In this document: piece after piece, positions 1-6,258 of the stretch | How the letters are laid out: each line of letters begins with the position of its first letter | Numbering within the stretch: position 1 is the stretch's first letter | From: Pseudomonadota bacterium | Lineage (GTDB): Bacteria > Pseudomonadota > Alphaproteobacteria > Rhizobiales > Xanthobacteraceae | Direction: 5' to 3' | DNA length: 13,091 nt | Assembly: GCA_023390955.1 (NCBI GenBank) | Contig: JAEWBW010000352.1 | Coordinates: forward strand, 1-13,091 | Notes under the pieces: generated by a model | The model's input: the letters and a program-made list of their open reading frames with translations, nothing else | Database searches by the model: none | What the model was told of the DNA's origin: nothing | Program-made: the position numbers and the translations under genes

Positions 1-170
1 GATGCGGTCAGACCTGCGAATATCGAACGTGCCGCCGCTTCTTCGTCAGTATGGAATGGCTGGGGGTCGTACTTCCTGGCGAACTCGATGATCTCATCTT
101 TCGTGACGAGATAGGGGCCGGCCGCGCGCAACGTGCCGATTTCAGCCTCTTCAAAATACAGACTGGCCAT
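1..170 (-). CDS. MaoC-family acyl dehydratase, 5' part only
   Basis: The reverse complement opens with ATG at 168-170 and stays open for 56 codons to the window edge, so the 3' part of the gene is missing here. The visible protein starts MASLYFEEAEIGTLRAAG and contains YDPQPFHTDEEAA at about residues 34-46. This is the hydratase motif of MaoC-like hot-dog-fold (R)-specific enoyl-CoA hydratases. D35 and H40 have the D-x4-H spacing of the catalytic pair. Family members hydrate trans-2-enoyl-CoA thioesters in fatty acid or polyester metabolism in the cytoplasm, but the substrate cannot be told from this fragment. A good ribosome binding site (GGAAGG) lies about 7 bases before the ATG, which supports the start. 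The L,D-transpeptidase gene lies upstream on the same strand with an 83-bp gap. There is no functional link, so co-transcription is possible but not required. The family call is fairly sure. Confidence 0.85.
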   Translation of the reverse strand, partial: MASLYFEEAEIGTLRAAGPYLVTKDEIIEFARKYDPQPFHTDEEAAARSIFAGLTA

Positions 171-253
171 GATCGCCCTTCCAACGCGTGTGAATTGGGC
201 GACCCAAGCTTAGCGTCGGCAGGGCACGGTGTCAGCAGGCCGGCAACGGCATC

Positions 254-700
254 CTAGTTCGAAATATGGATCGTGGTGTTGCGCGGGCCGCGGCGCTCGA
301 CAAGTGCGAACAAGGCGGCGGCGTGGGCGGGATGCAGGCGGACGCAGCCATGCGAGGCCGGGCCGCCGAGCCGGCCGATGTCGGTCGTGCCGTGGATCGC
401 AAAGCCGTAATAGAAGAAGATCGCGTGCGGCATCGGCGAGTTGTAGTATTTGCGCGAGAAGTAGCGCCGCGCCATCGACTGCGGATGGAACGATCCGCTC
501 GGCGTGCCGTAGCCGCGACGGCCGGTCGACACCGGCCAGGAGTAGCGCGGCACGCCATCGACGCGCACGAACATGCGCTGCGACGATTTGTCGATGTCGA
601 CCGTGACGCCGGCATGCGCGGGCGCAACCGACAGCACGAACACGCTCAAAGCCACAGACATGGCGGCCCGCCGGGCGAGCCGCGCCAAAAATTGCTTCAT
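254..700 (-). CDS. Secreted L,D-transpeptidase (YkuD domain)
   Basis: This is a 148-residue protein with an N-terminal signal peptide (basic MKQFLARLARR, hydrophobic core, cleavage likely after AHA at residues 28-30) followed by a single short YkuD catalytic domain. The catalytic signature is clear: H103 in AIHGT and S116-H117-G118-C119 in SHGCVRLHP, where the cysteine is the nucleophile. Such enzymes make 3-3 peptidoglycan crosslinks or attach proteins to peptidoglycan in the periplasm. The small single-domain form without LysM or peptidoglycan-binding repeats is common in Rhizobiales, and its exact reaction cannot be told. An in-frame start 36 bases upstream (736) would add MRGGYLAAGHLI before the signal peptide. 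I prefer the start at 700 because it puts the basic n-region at the terminus. The gene is divergent from mepA, another murein enzyme, across a gap of about 138 bp. Confidence 0.9.
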   Translation of the reverse strand: MKQFLARLARRAAMSVALSVFVLSVAPAHAGVTVDIDKSSQRMFVRVDGVPRYSWPVSTGRRGYGTPSGSFHPQSMARRYFSRKYYNSPMPHAIFFYYGFAIHGTTDIGRLGGPASHGCVRLHPAHAAALFALVERRGPRNTTIHISN

Positions 701-801
701 GATCAAATGCCCTGCAGCCAAATATCCGCCGCGCATCGTGTCGCCCGCGGCCGGGGGCTGTAAAGACGCTGTGAGGTCGCGTCGGATCGAAAGCCTAATT
801 C

Positions 802-830
802 TTAACCCTGAGACGGCGATGCGCTATAAG
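802..830 (+). promoter_or_regulatory. Possible sigma70-type promoter of mepA
   Basis: TTAACC at 802-807 and TATAAG at 825-830 are separated by 17 bases and match the -35 and -10 consensus at 4 and 5 of 6 positions. The predicted start of transcription would fall only a few bases before the ATG at 839. The same bases (AAGGGG) could instead be the Shine-Dalgarno sequence, so one of the two readings is probably wrong. Weak evidence. Confidence 0.25.
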
Positions 831-838
831 GGGCGGGC

Positions 839-1780
839 ATGAGTCCCCGCCGCATCATCCCTCTCCTGCTGCTGCTTACTCTCCTGAGCCCCGGCGTCGC
901 GCTGGCCCAGGACAAGGGCAGCGTGACCCCGAAGCCGCTGCCGCCGCTCGCCAATCCGAACGATCCCAAGCTCGGCGCCAAGGAACTGTTCGCACGAAAG
1001 CTGCTGCCCTCCAGGGGGCCGGCGCATGTGATCGGCTCCTACACCAAGGGCTGCCTCGGCGGCGCCGAGCAGATGCCGCTCAACGGCGACAATTGGCAGG
1101 TGATGCGGCTGTCGCGCAATCGCAATTGGGGCCATCCCGACATGATCGCGCTGGTCAAGCGGCTCGCGGCCAGGGCGAACAAGGACGCCGGCTGGCCCGG
1201 CATCCTGGTCGGCGACATCGCGCAGCCGCGCGGCGGCCCGGCGCTGTCCGGCCATGCCAGCCATCAATTGGGATTGGATGCCGACATCTGGCTGACGCCG
1301 ATGCCGGAGCGCCGGCTATCACGCGAGGAACGCGAAGAGACCTCGGCCGTGATGATGGTACGCCCGGACCGCACCGACATCGATCCAAAAGTGTTCACCG
1401 CCGGCCATGTGCTGGTGCTGCGCGACGCGGCGCAGGAGCCGGCGGTGCAGCGCATCTTCGTCAACGCCGCGATCAAGAAGGCACTGTGCCGCGAGGCCAA
1501 GGGCGACCGCTCATGGCTGTCGAAGATCCGGCCCTGGTGGGGCCACGACTATCACTTCCACATCCGGATGCGCTGCCCGGCGGGCGCGGCCGAATGCGAG
1601 GGGCAGCAATCGCAGGCCGAGGGTGAGGGCTGCAAGCCGGCCGACCTCGCCTTCTGGTTCAAGGATTCGGTGCTGCACCCGAAACCGCCGCCGAAGCCGC
1701 CCACGCCAAAGCCGCCGATGACGCTGGCGCAGATGCCGGCCGCCTGCAATGCGGTGCTGAACGCGGCGGATGCGAAGTAG
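839..1780 (+). CDS. mepA: Penicillin-insensitive murein endopeptidase MepA
   Basis: This 313-residue periplasmic zinc peptidase (peptidase family M74) cleaves D-alanyl-meso-diaminopimelyl crosslinks in peptidoglycan and is not blocked by beta-lactams. A signal peptide covers about residues 1-23 (cleavage after ALA). Metal-site motifs are GHASHQLGLDADIW (138-151) and WWGHDYHFHIRM (233-244). H142, D149 and H241 line up by spacing with the known zinc ligands of E. coli MepA, and H139, H236 and H239 with other important histidines. Cysteines at 72, 217, 246, 253 and 265 fit a disulfide-bonded exported protein. The protein is longer than E. coli MepA (274) mainly because of a proline-lysine-rich tail at about 281-293, followed by a short segment with one more cysteine (303). 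The start at 839 has AAGGGG just upstream. It is divergent from the L,D-transpeptidase, which suggests a shared control region for cell-wall remodelling. Confidence 0.93.
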   Translation: MSPRRIIPLLLLLTLLSPGVALAQDKGSVTPKPLPPLANPNDPKLGAKELFARKLLPSRGPAHVIGSYTKGCLGGAEQMPLNGDNWQVMRLSRNRNWGHPDMIALVKRLAARANKDAGWPGILVGDIAQPRGGPALSGHASHQLGLDADIWLTPMPERRLSREEREETSAVMMVRPDRTDIDPKVFTAGHVLVLRDAAQEPAVQRIFVNAAIKKALCREAKGDRSWLSKIRPWWGHDYHFHIRMRCPAGAAECEGQQSQAEGEGCKPADLAFWFKDSVLHPKPPPKPPTPKPPMTLAQMPAACNAVLNAADAK

Positions 1781-1788
1781 TCAGTCCT

Positions 1789-1833
1789 GTCGTCCCGGCC
1801 TAGTGCGCAATTGCGCACGGGGGCCGGGATGAC
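1789..1833. repeat. Palindromic intergenic repeat (REP-like hairpin)
   Basis: The outer arms at 1789-1800 and 1822-1833 pair over 12 positions with one G-T wobble. Inside them, 1803-1818 is a perfect 16-base palindrome, GTGCGCAATTGCGCAC. This nested structure starts 9 bases after the mepA stop. It resembles the short palindromic elements scattered between genes in Bradyrhizobium and relatives, which is recall and not a search result. It may also act as a transcript-end hairpin for mepA, though no T-run follows. Confidence 0.7.
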
Positions 1834-1889
1834 GAGGGAGATTTCATCGCGAAACAGCCGCCTTTGACCTGACGGCTCAGCCTGCTATC

Positions 1890-1913
1890 CTGGCGGGGCG
1901 ATATCCTCGCCGG
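1890..1913 (+). promoter_or_regulatory. Possible hairpin upstream of modA
   Basis: CTGGCGGGG (1890-1898) can pair with CCTCGCCGG (1905-1913) over nine positions including two G-U wobbles, leaving a six-base loop, CGATAT. It lies about 115 bases before the modA start, in a gene-free stretch. I see no clear ModE-type operator (paired TATA-containing half sites) here. A role in the modA leader is only a guess, because GC-rich DNA often forms such stems. Confidence 0.25.
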
Positions 1914-1985
1914 CCGTAAGCCGCAGCGGGGCCTTCTCGGAACAGCGCGTCCGACCGTCGCAGCCCACCTCAACCAACGCCAGAT

Positions 1986-2007
1986 TTGCGCGCGTTTTCG
2001 TGCGCGA
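1986..2007 (+). promoter_or_regulatory. Hairpin just before the modA ribosome binding site
   Basis: TTGCGCGCG (1986-1994) and CGTGCGCGA (1999-2007) pair over nine positions with two G-U wobbles around a TTTT loop. The stem ends about 9 bases before the GGAG Shine-Dalgarno sequence at 2016-2019. It could affect ribosome access to modA. A frame open from 1986 would start inside this stem, which further supports 2028 as the real start. Confidence 0.3.
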
Positions 2008-2027
2008 GCTCGCATGGAGCGCACCTC

Positions 2028-2813
2028 ATGTCCCGTATTGCCTCAGTTTTCTCCGCACTTGTGATCCTCGCGAGTGCGAGCCTCTCGCCCGCCGCCGCGC
2101 AGGACAAGGCCATCACCGTGTTCGCCGCCGCCTCGATGAAGAACGCGCTCGACGACATCGACGCCGCCTACACCGCCAAGACCGGCGTCAAGGTCACCGT
2201 GAGCTACGCCGCGAGCTCGGCGCTGTCCAAGCAGATCGAGCAGGGCGCGCCGGCCGACGTGTTCATCTCCGCCGACACCGACTGGATGGACTATGCGGTC
2301 TCCAAGAAGACGATCAACGAGCCGACCCGGGTCAATCTGCTCGGCAACAGCATCGTGCTGATCGCGCCGAAGGATTCCAAGATCGACAACGTCACCATCG
2401 CGCAGGGTTTTGACCTCGCAAAGCTCGCCGGCGACGGCAAGATCGCGACCGGCGACGTCAAGGCGGTGCCGGTCGGCAAATACGCCAAGGCCGCGCTGGA
2501 GAAGCTCGGCGCGTGGCAGGCGGCCGAGCCGAAATTCGCCATGGCCGAGAGCGTGCGCGCCGCGCTGACGCTGGTCGCCCGCGGCGAGGCGGCGCTCGGC
2601 ATCGTCTACTCGACCGATGCCAAGGTCGAGCCCGGCGTCAAGATCGTCGGCACATTTCCGGCGGATTCGCATCCCGCGATCATCTATCCGGTCGCCGCGA
2701 CCACGACGGCGAAGACCGAGACCAACGACTATCTCGCCTTCCTGCGCTCGACAGCCGCGAAGACCATTTTGGAGAAGTACGGCTTCAAGTTCCTGGTCAG
2801 TCCGACAACTTGA
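2028..2813 (+). CDS. modA: Molybdate ABC transporter, periplasmic binding protein ModA
   Basis: This 261-residue solute-binding protein captures molybdate (and usually tungstate) in the periplasm and delivers it to ModBC. The signal peptide is MSRIASVFSALVILASASLS to about residue 24, with cleavage near AAA-Q. The mature protein begins with the family hallmark ITVFAAASMKNALDDI. Likely oxyanion contacts are S36 in the AAS motif, the S63-S64 pair in SYAASSALSKQIEQG, the segment around TGDVKAVPVGKYA (141-153) and Y194 in GIVYST. APADVFISAD (74-83) is also typical. Start 2028 was chosen over an in-frame codon at 1986 because it has GGAG at 2016-2019 and places the signal peptide at the N-terminus. 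It is the first gene of modABC, 41 bp before modB. Molybdenum supply would serve molybdoenzymes such as nitrate reductase, and nitrogenase if the organism has one. Confidence 0.94.
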   Translation: MSRIASVFSALVILASASLSPAAAQDKAITVFAAASMKNALDDIDAAYTAKTGVKVTVSYAASSALSKQIEQGAPADVFISADTDWMDYAVSKKTINEPTRVNLLGNSIVLIAPKDSKIDNVTIAQGFDLAKLAGDGKIATGDVKAVPVGKYAKAALEKLGAWQAAEPKFAMAESVRAALTLVARGEAALGIVYSTDAKVEPGVKIVGTFPADSHPAIIYPVAATTTAKTETNDYLAFLRSTAAKTILEKYGFKFLVSPTT

Positions 2814-2854
2814 TTTTAGCGACCTGATCTTTGTGACGTGATCCCCACGGCTTG

Positions 2855-3550
2855 ATGTTCAACATCTCTCCCGAAGAATGGACGGCGATCCTGCTCTCGC
2901 TCAGGGTCGCCGTCATCGCTACGCTGGTCGCAACGCCATTCGGCATCGCGCTGGCGTGGCTGTTGGCGCGACGCGATTTCTGGGGCAAGTCTGTCCTCGA
3001 CGCGGTCGTGCACCTGCCACTGGTGCTGCCGCCCGTCGTCACCGGCTATCTGCTGCTGCTGACCTTCGGCCGGCGTGGCCTCGTCGGCGGCTTCCTCGCC
3101 GACTATCTCGGCATCGTCTTCTCCTTCCGCTGGACCGGTGCTGCGCTTGCCTGCGGCGTGATGTCGTTTCCGCTGCTGGTGCGCCCGATGCGGCTTTCGA
3201 TCGAAGCGATCGACCGCCGACTGGAGCAGGCCGCCGAGACCCTCGGCGCCGCGCCGTGGAAGGTGTTTTTCACCGTGACGCTGCCGCTTGCCCTGCCCGG
3301 CGTGCTCGCCGGCATGGTGCTGGGCTTCGCCAAGGCCATCGGCGAGTTCGGCGCCACCATCACTTTCGTCTCCAACATTCCCGGCGAGACGCAGACGATT
3401 TCCTCGGCGATCTATTCGCTGATCCAGACGCCCGATGGCGACACCGCCGCGGCGCGCCTCGTCATCATCTCGATCGTGCTGGCGATCGGCGCGCTGATCG
3501 CCGCCGAATGGTTCGCGCGCCGCGCCACCGCGCGCCTGCACGGAAACTGA
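2855..3550 (+). CDS. modB: Molybdate ABC transporter permease ModB
   Basis: This 231-residue inner-membrane permease forms the channel for molybdate uptake. The sequence has about five or six hydrophobic segments (for example residues 11-37, 51-71, 94-112, 146-164 and 203-218). The cytoplasmic EAA loop EQAAETLGAAPWKVFFTVTLP runs over 124-144 and docks onto the ATPase ModC, and GEFGATITFVSNIPGETQT (163-181) is characteristic of ModB. The start is ambiguous: TTG at 2852 sits directly before ATG at 2855, and neither has a strong Shine-Dalgarno sequence, so I use the ATG. The gene ends 2 bases before the modC start, as expected for a coupled operon. Confidence 0.94.
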   Translation: MFNISPEEWTAILLSLRVAVIATLVATPFGIALAWLLARRDFWGKSVLDAVVHLPLVLPPVVTGYLLLLTFGRRGLVGGFLADYLGIVFSFRWTGAALACGVMSFPLLVRPMRLSIEAIDRRLEQAAETLGAAPWKVFFTVTLPLALPGVLAGMVLGFAKAIGEFGATITFVSNIPGETQTISSAIYSLIQTPDGDTAAARLVIISIVLAIGALIAAEWFARRATARLHGN

Positions 3551-3552
3551 CC

Positions 3553-4215
3553 ATGCTTCGCGTCGATGTCGAAAAGAAGCTTGGTGATTTCACCCTCGCC
3601 GCATCCTTCACCAGCGAAGGCCGCGTCACCGGCCTGTTCGGCGCCTCCGGCGCCGGCAAGACCTCGCTGGTCAACATGATCGCAGGCCTGCTGCGGCCCG
3701 ACCGCGGCACGATCGTGATCGACAGCGAGACCGTCGATGACACGGCGGCCGGCATCCATGTGCCCACCTATCGCCGCCGCATCGGCTACGTCTTCCAGGA
3801 CGCACGACTGTTTCCGCATCTCAACGTCGCGCAGAATCTCGATTACGGACGGCGGATGAACGGCCTCGCCGAGGACCCCGCGCAGCACAAGCGCGTCGTC
3901 GAGTTGCTCGACATCGGCGCGCTGTTGGACCGCCGCCCCGGAAAGCTCTCCGGCGGCGAGCGCCAGCGCGTCGCGCTCGGGCGTGCGCTGCTGTCGAAGC
4001 CGCGACTGCTGTTGCTCGACGAGCCTCTCGGCGCGCTCGACGATGCCCGCAAGCTCGAGATCCTGCCCTACCTGGTGCGGCTGCGCGACGAGGCCAACAT
4101 CCCCATGGTCTATGTCAGTCACGACGTCGCCGAGCTGCGCCAGCTCGCAACGCAAATCGTAATGCTGCGGCAGGGCCGCGTGACATCGTTCGGCGGGGTG
4201 AAGGTGCTGGCGTAG
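3553..4215 (+). CDS. modC: Molybdate ABC transporter ATP-binding protein ModC, short form
   Basis: This 220-residue cytoplasmic ATPase energises molybdate import through ModB. It shows all ABC motifs: Walker A GASGAGKT (30-37), Q-loop Q82 in VFQDARLFPHL, signature LSGGERQR (132-139), Walker B LLLLDEP (152-158), D-loop GALD, and switch histidine H190 in YVSHD. The frame is open further upstream through modB, but the real start is the ATG at 3553, two bases after the modB stop and preceded by GGAAA. The protein is much shorter than E. coli ModC (352 residues). It stops right after the nucleotide-binding domain and lacks the C-terminal TOBE/Mop molybdate-binding regulatory domain. The stop is clean, with no Mop-like sequence beyond it. 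Confidence 0.93.
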   Translation: MLRVDVEKKLGDFTLAASFTSEGRVTGLFGASGAGKTSLVNMIAGLLRPDRGTIVIDSETVDDTAAGIHVPTYRRRIGYVFQDARLFPHLNVAQNLDYGRRMNGLAEDPAQHKRVVELLDIGALLDRRPGKLSGGERQRVALGRALLSKPRLLLLDEPLGALDDARKLEILPYLVRLRDEANIPMVYVSHDVAELRQLATQIVMLRQGRVTSFGGVKVLA

Positions 4216-4216
4216 G

Positions 4217-4230
4217 TCCAGCGCGCTGGA
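4217..4230. terminator. Perfect palindrome between convergent modC and antiporter genes
   Basis: TCCAGCGCGCTGGA is a perfect 14-base inverted repeat that nearly fills the 15-base gap between the modC stop (4213-4215) and the antiporter stop (4231-4233). It could act as a small bidirectional transcript-end hairpin. A hairpin loop would leave only about five base pairs and there is no T-tract, so its strength as an intrinsic terminator is doubtful. Confidence 0.35.
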
Positions 4231-6024
4231 TCAGACTCCCGCGACCGACGTCCAGACATCCCCGAGCTTGCGCTTGAAAACCTGCATGCGCGTCAGTGGC
4301 GCGGAGGTCTCGTCGTCTTCGGGCAGGCGCAGGCCGACGACGCTGACGCGCCCCCCCGAGATCGAGCGCGCGACCAGCACGATCGTATCAAGCGCCAGCT
4401 CGGCGCCTTCCTTGGGCGCGCGATCGAGATGGACGTCGAAATAATCGGCCAGGGTCAGCTTGGCTGTTTCCTCGTCCACCTGGACGCCGTAAATGCCGGC
4501 GACCTCTGCCAGCGTGTGCTCGCCGGAGACCATGAAGTCGCCGAGCAGATGCGGGTCGGGCGCCGAGCTCGGCTGCATGTCGACGAAGAAGCGGTCGAGC
4601 GCCTCGGCCTTTTCGGGCGGCGCCAGCAGATAGATGTAGTCGCCGGGCGCGATCGGATCGGCCTCGGCCGGCGTCAGGATGTTCTCGTTGCGGATCACCA
4701 GCGTCGGCTTCGACCAGGACGGGATCAGGCCGCGGCGGAAGTACAGGCTCCTTGGCCGCACCGAATAGCCGACCAACTGCTGCTCGAGCTGGCCGGGCAG
4801 GTCCAGCTCGACGCGGCGCGGGCCGCGCTCGGCGCGCGGCAGCGCGACATGCAGGAAGCGCGCGGCAGGGCCCAGCGTCCAGCCCTGCAGCAGCAGCGAG
4901 ATGATGACGACGACGAAGGCGACGTCGAAATAGAGATAGGCCTTTGACAACCCGACCAGCATCGGGATCGACGCGAGGAAAATCGCGACTGCGCCGCGCA
5001 GGCCCGTCCATGCGATGAAGATCTTCTCGCGCCAGTTGAAGCGGAACGGCGCCAGGCAGGCGAACACCGCAATCGGCCGCGCGACCAGCATCAGCACGAA
5101 GGCGATGCCGATCGCCGGCAGGATGCTCGCGCCGAGCCGGCTCGGCGAGACGAGCAGGCCGAGCAGCACGAACATCACGATCTGGGCGAGCCAGGTCGCA
5201 GCGTCCAGGAACGTCACCACCGAATTATGCGCGCGGGTCGGCCGGTTGCCGATGATGATACCGGCGAGATAGACCGCGAGGAAGCCGGAGGCGTGCATGA
5301 TCTGCGAGCCGCCGAAAATGACGAGCGCCGCGGTCGTCACGAACGGCGCGTGCAGGCCCTGCGGCAGGGCGACGCGGTTCAGCGCCAGCACCACGAGCCG
5401 TCCGCCGATGACGCCGACGATCGCGCCAAGCACCGCCTCCTGGACGAACTCCCGCACCACATGCACCGCCGAGCTCGTGCCGAGAGAGATGAATTCGACC
5501 AGCATCAAGGTGAGGAAGATCGCGAATGGGTCGTTGGTGCCGGATTCCGCCTCAAGCGTCGCACCGACGCGCGGGCGCAGACGCAGGCCCTGGGTATGCA
5601 CCAGCAGAAACACGGCGGCTGCATCGGTCGAGGCCACGACAGCGCCGACCAGCAGCGATTCGACCCAGTTGAGGTCGAGCACGAATCTGGCGAAGGGCGC
5701 GGTGACCATCGCGGTCACCAGCACACCCGCGGTCGCAAGCACAATGGACGGCGCGAGCACGGTGCGGATGCTGGCAAAGCGTGTCTTCAGGCCGCCGTCG
5801 AACAGGATCAGCGCCAGCGCGACCGAGCCGACCAGATAGGTCGTGCGCACGTCGTCGAACTGCAGCTGCCCCGGGCCGGAATCGCCGGCCAGCATGCCGA
5901 TGGCGAGGAAGACGAGCAACAGGGGGGCGCCGAAACGCAGGGCCAGAAGGCTCGACAGGATGCCCGCCATCACCAGGACGGCGCCGAGCAGAATCGCAAT
6001 GCTGACCGAGTCGAGAGAAGCCAT
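4231..6024 (-). CDS. CPA1 cation/proton antiporter, NhaP2/CvrA-like (K+/H+)
   Basis: This 597-residue inner-membrane antiporter exchanges K+ or Na+ for protons. Residues 1-390 hold about 12 membrane segments. Transport motifs are STDAAAVF (132-139, D134) and ESGTNDPFA (160-168, N164-D165), the paired N-D typical of CPA1 exchangers. A cytoplasmic RCK/TrkA-C domain follows (about 405-482, ending GDYIYLLAPPEKAEALDRFF). A CorC/HlyC-type transporter-associated domain is last (about 495-570). This order and length match E. coli NhaP2/CvrA (578 residues), a K+/H+ antiporter, so K+/H+ exchange is the better guess, but ion choice cannot be read from sequence. RCK domains usually sense nucleotides or ions. 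The start at 6024 is preceded by AAGGGTGG. The gene is convergent with modC and divergent from an MscS-type channel. Confidence 0.9.
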   Translation of the reverse strand: MASLDSVSIAILLGAVLVMAGILSSLLALRFGAPLLLVFLAIGMLAGDSGPGQLQFDDVRTTYLVGSVALALILFDGGLKTRFASIRTVLAPSIVLATAGVLVTAMVTAPFARFVLDLNWVESLLVGAVVASTDAAAVFLLVHTQGLRLRPRVGATLEAESGTNDPFAIFLTLMLVEFISLGTSSAVHVVREFVQEAVLGAIVGVIGGRLVVLALNRVALPQGLHAPFVTTAALVIFGGSQIMHASGFLAVYLAGIIIGNRPTRAHNSVVTFLDAATWLAQIVMFVLLGLLVSPSRLGASILPAIGIAFVLMLVARPIAVFACLAPFRFNWREKIFIAWTGLRGAVAIFLASIPMLVGLSKAYLYFDVAFVVVIISLLLQGWTLGPAARFLHVALPRAERGPRRVELDLPGQLEQQLVGYSVRPRSLYFRRGLIPSWSKPTLVIRNENILTPAEADPIAPGDYIYLLAPPEKAEALDRFFVDMQPSSAPDPHLLGDFMVSGEHTLAEVAGIYGVQVDEETAKLTLADYFDVHLDRAPKEGAELALDTIVLVARSISGGRVSVVGLRLPEDDETSAPLTRMQVFKRKLGDVWTSVAGV

Positions 6025-6258
6025 CCACCCTTCACGTCAAGATACAAATCAGTGCATTTGCATGCATATCGTCGTCACACTGCCCCGCCAACCCATTTCT
6101 GCCCTTCGCGGCAATCTGCCCGTATTTTGCGGCCTTAACCCGCGTCGCAGAGCGGTGTATCAGTGACCCGCCCGCATTGTTTGTGGGATTCTACCGCCCT
6201 CCTCGAATCAAATCCGCCTGATCAGCCGGCGAAGAGACACGCTCCAGAGATTTGCCCC
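6025..6258. other. Divergent intergenic region between antiporter and MscS channel
   Basis: These 234 bases should carry promoters for both divergent genes. I see no confident -35/-10 pair. There is a TGCA-rich patch (TGCATTTGCATGCA, 6053-6066) with overlapping short inverted repeats. A GTG at 6163 is in frame with the channel gene but gives an atypical N-terminus. No terminator or RNA gene was recognised. Confidence 0.4.

Noticed and set aside
2043..2672. Minus-strand open frame (209 codons) opposite modA
   Set aside because: It is antisense to a clear binding-protein gene, has low-complexity composition, and lacks a ribosome binding site that stands out.
2878..3552. Upstream extension of the modC frame through modB
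   Set aside because: The frame is open but its translation is Arg/Ala-rich shadow sequence of modB. The true ModC N-terminus and a ribosome binding site are at 3553.
5227..6138. Plus-strand open frame (303 codons) opposite the antiporter gene
   Set aside because: The sequence is dominated by Arg, Asp, Gln, Glu and His with no domain pattern. It mirrors the codons of a clear membrane transporter.
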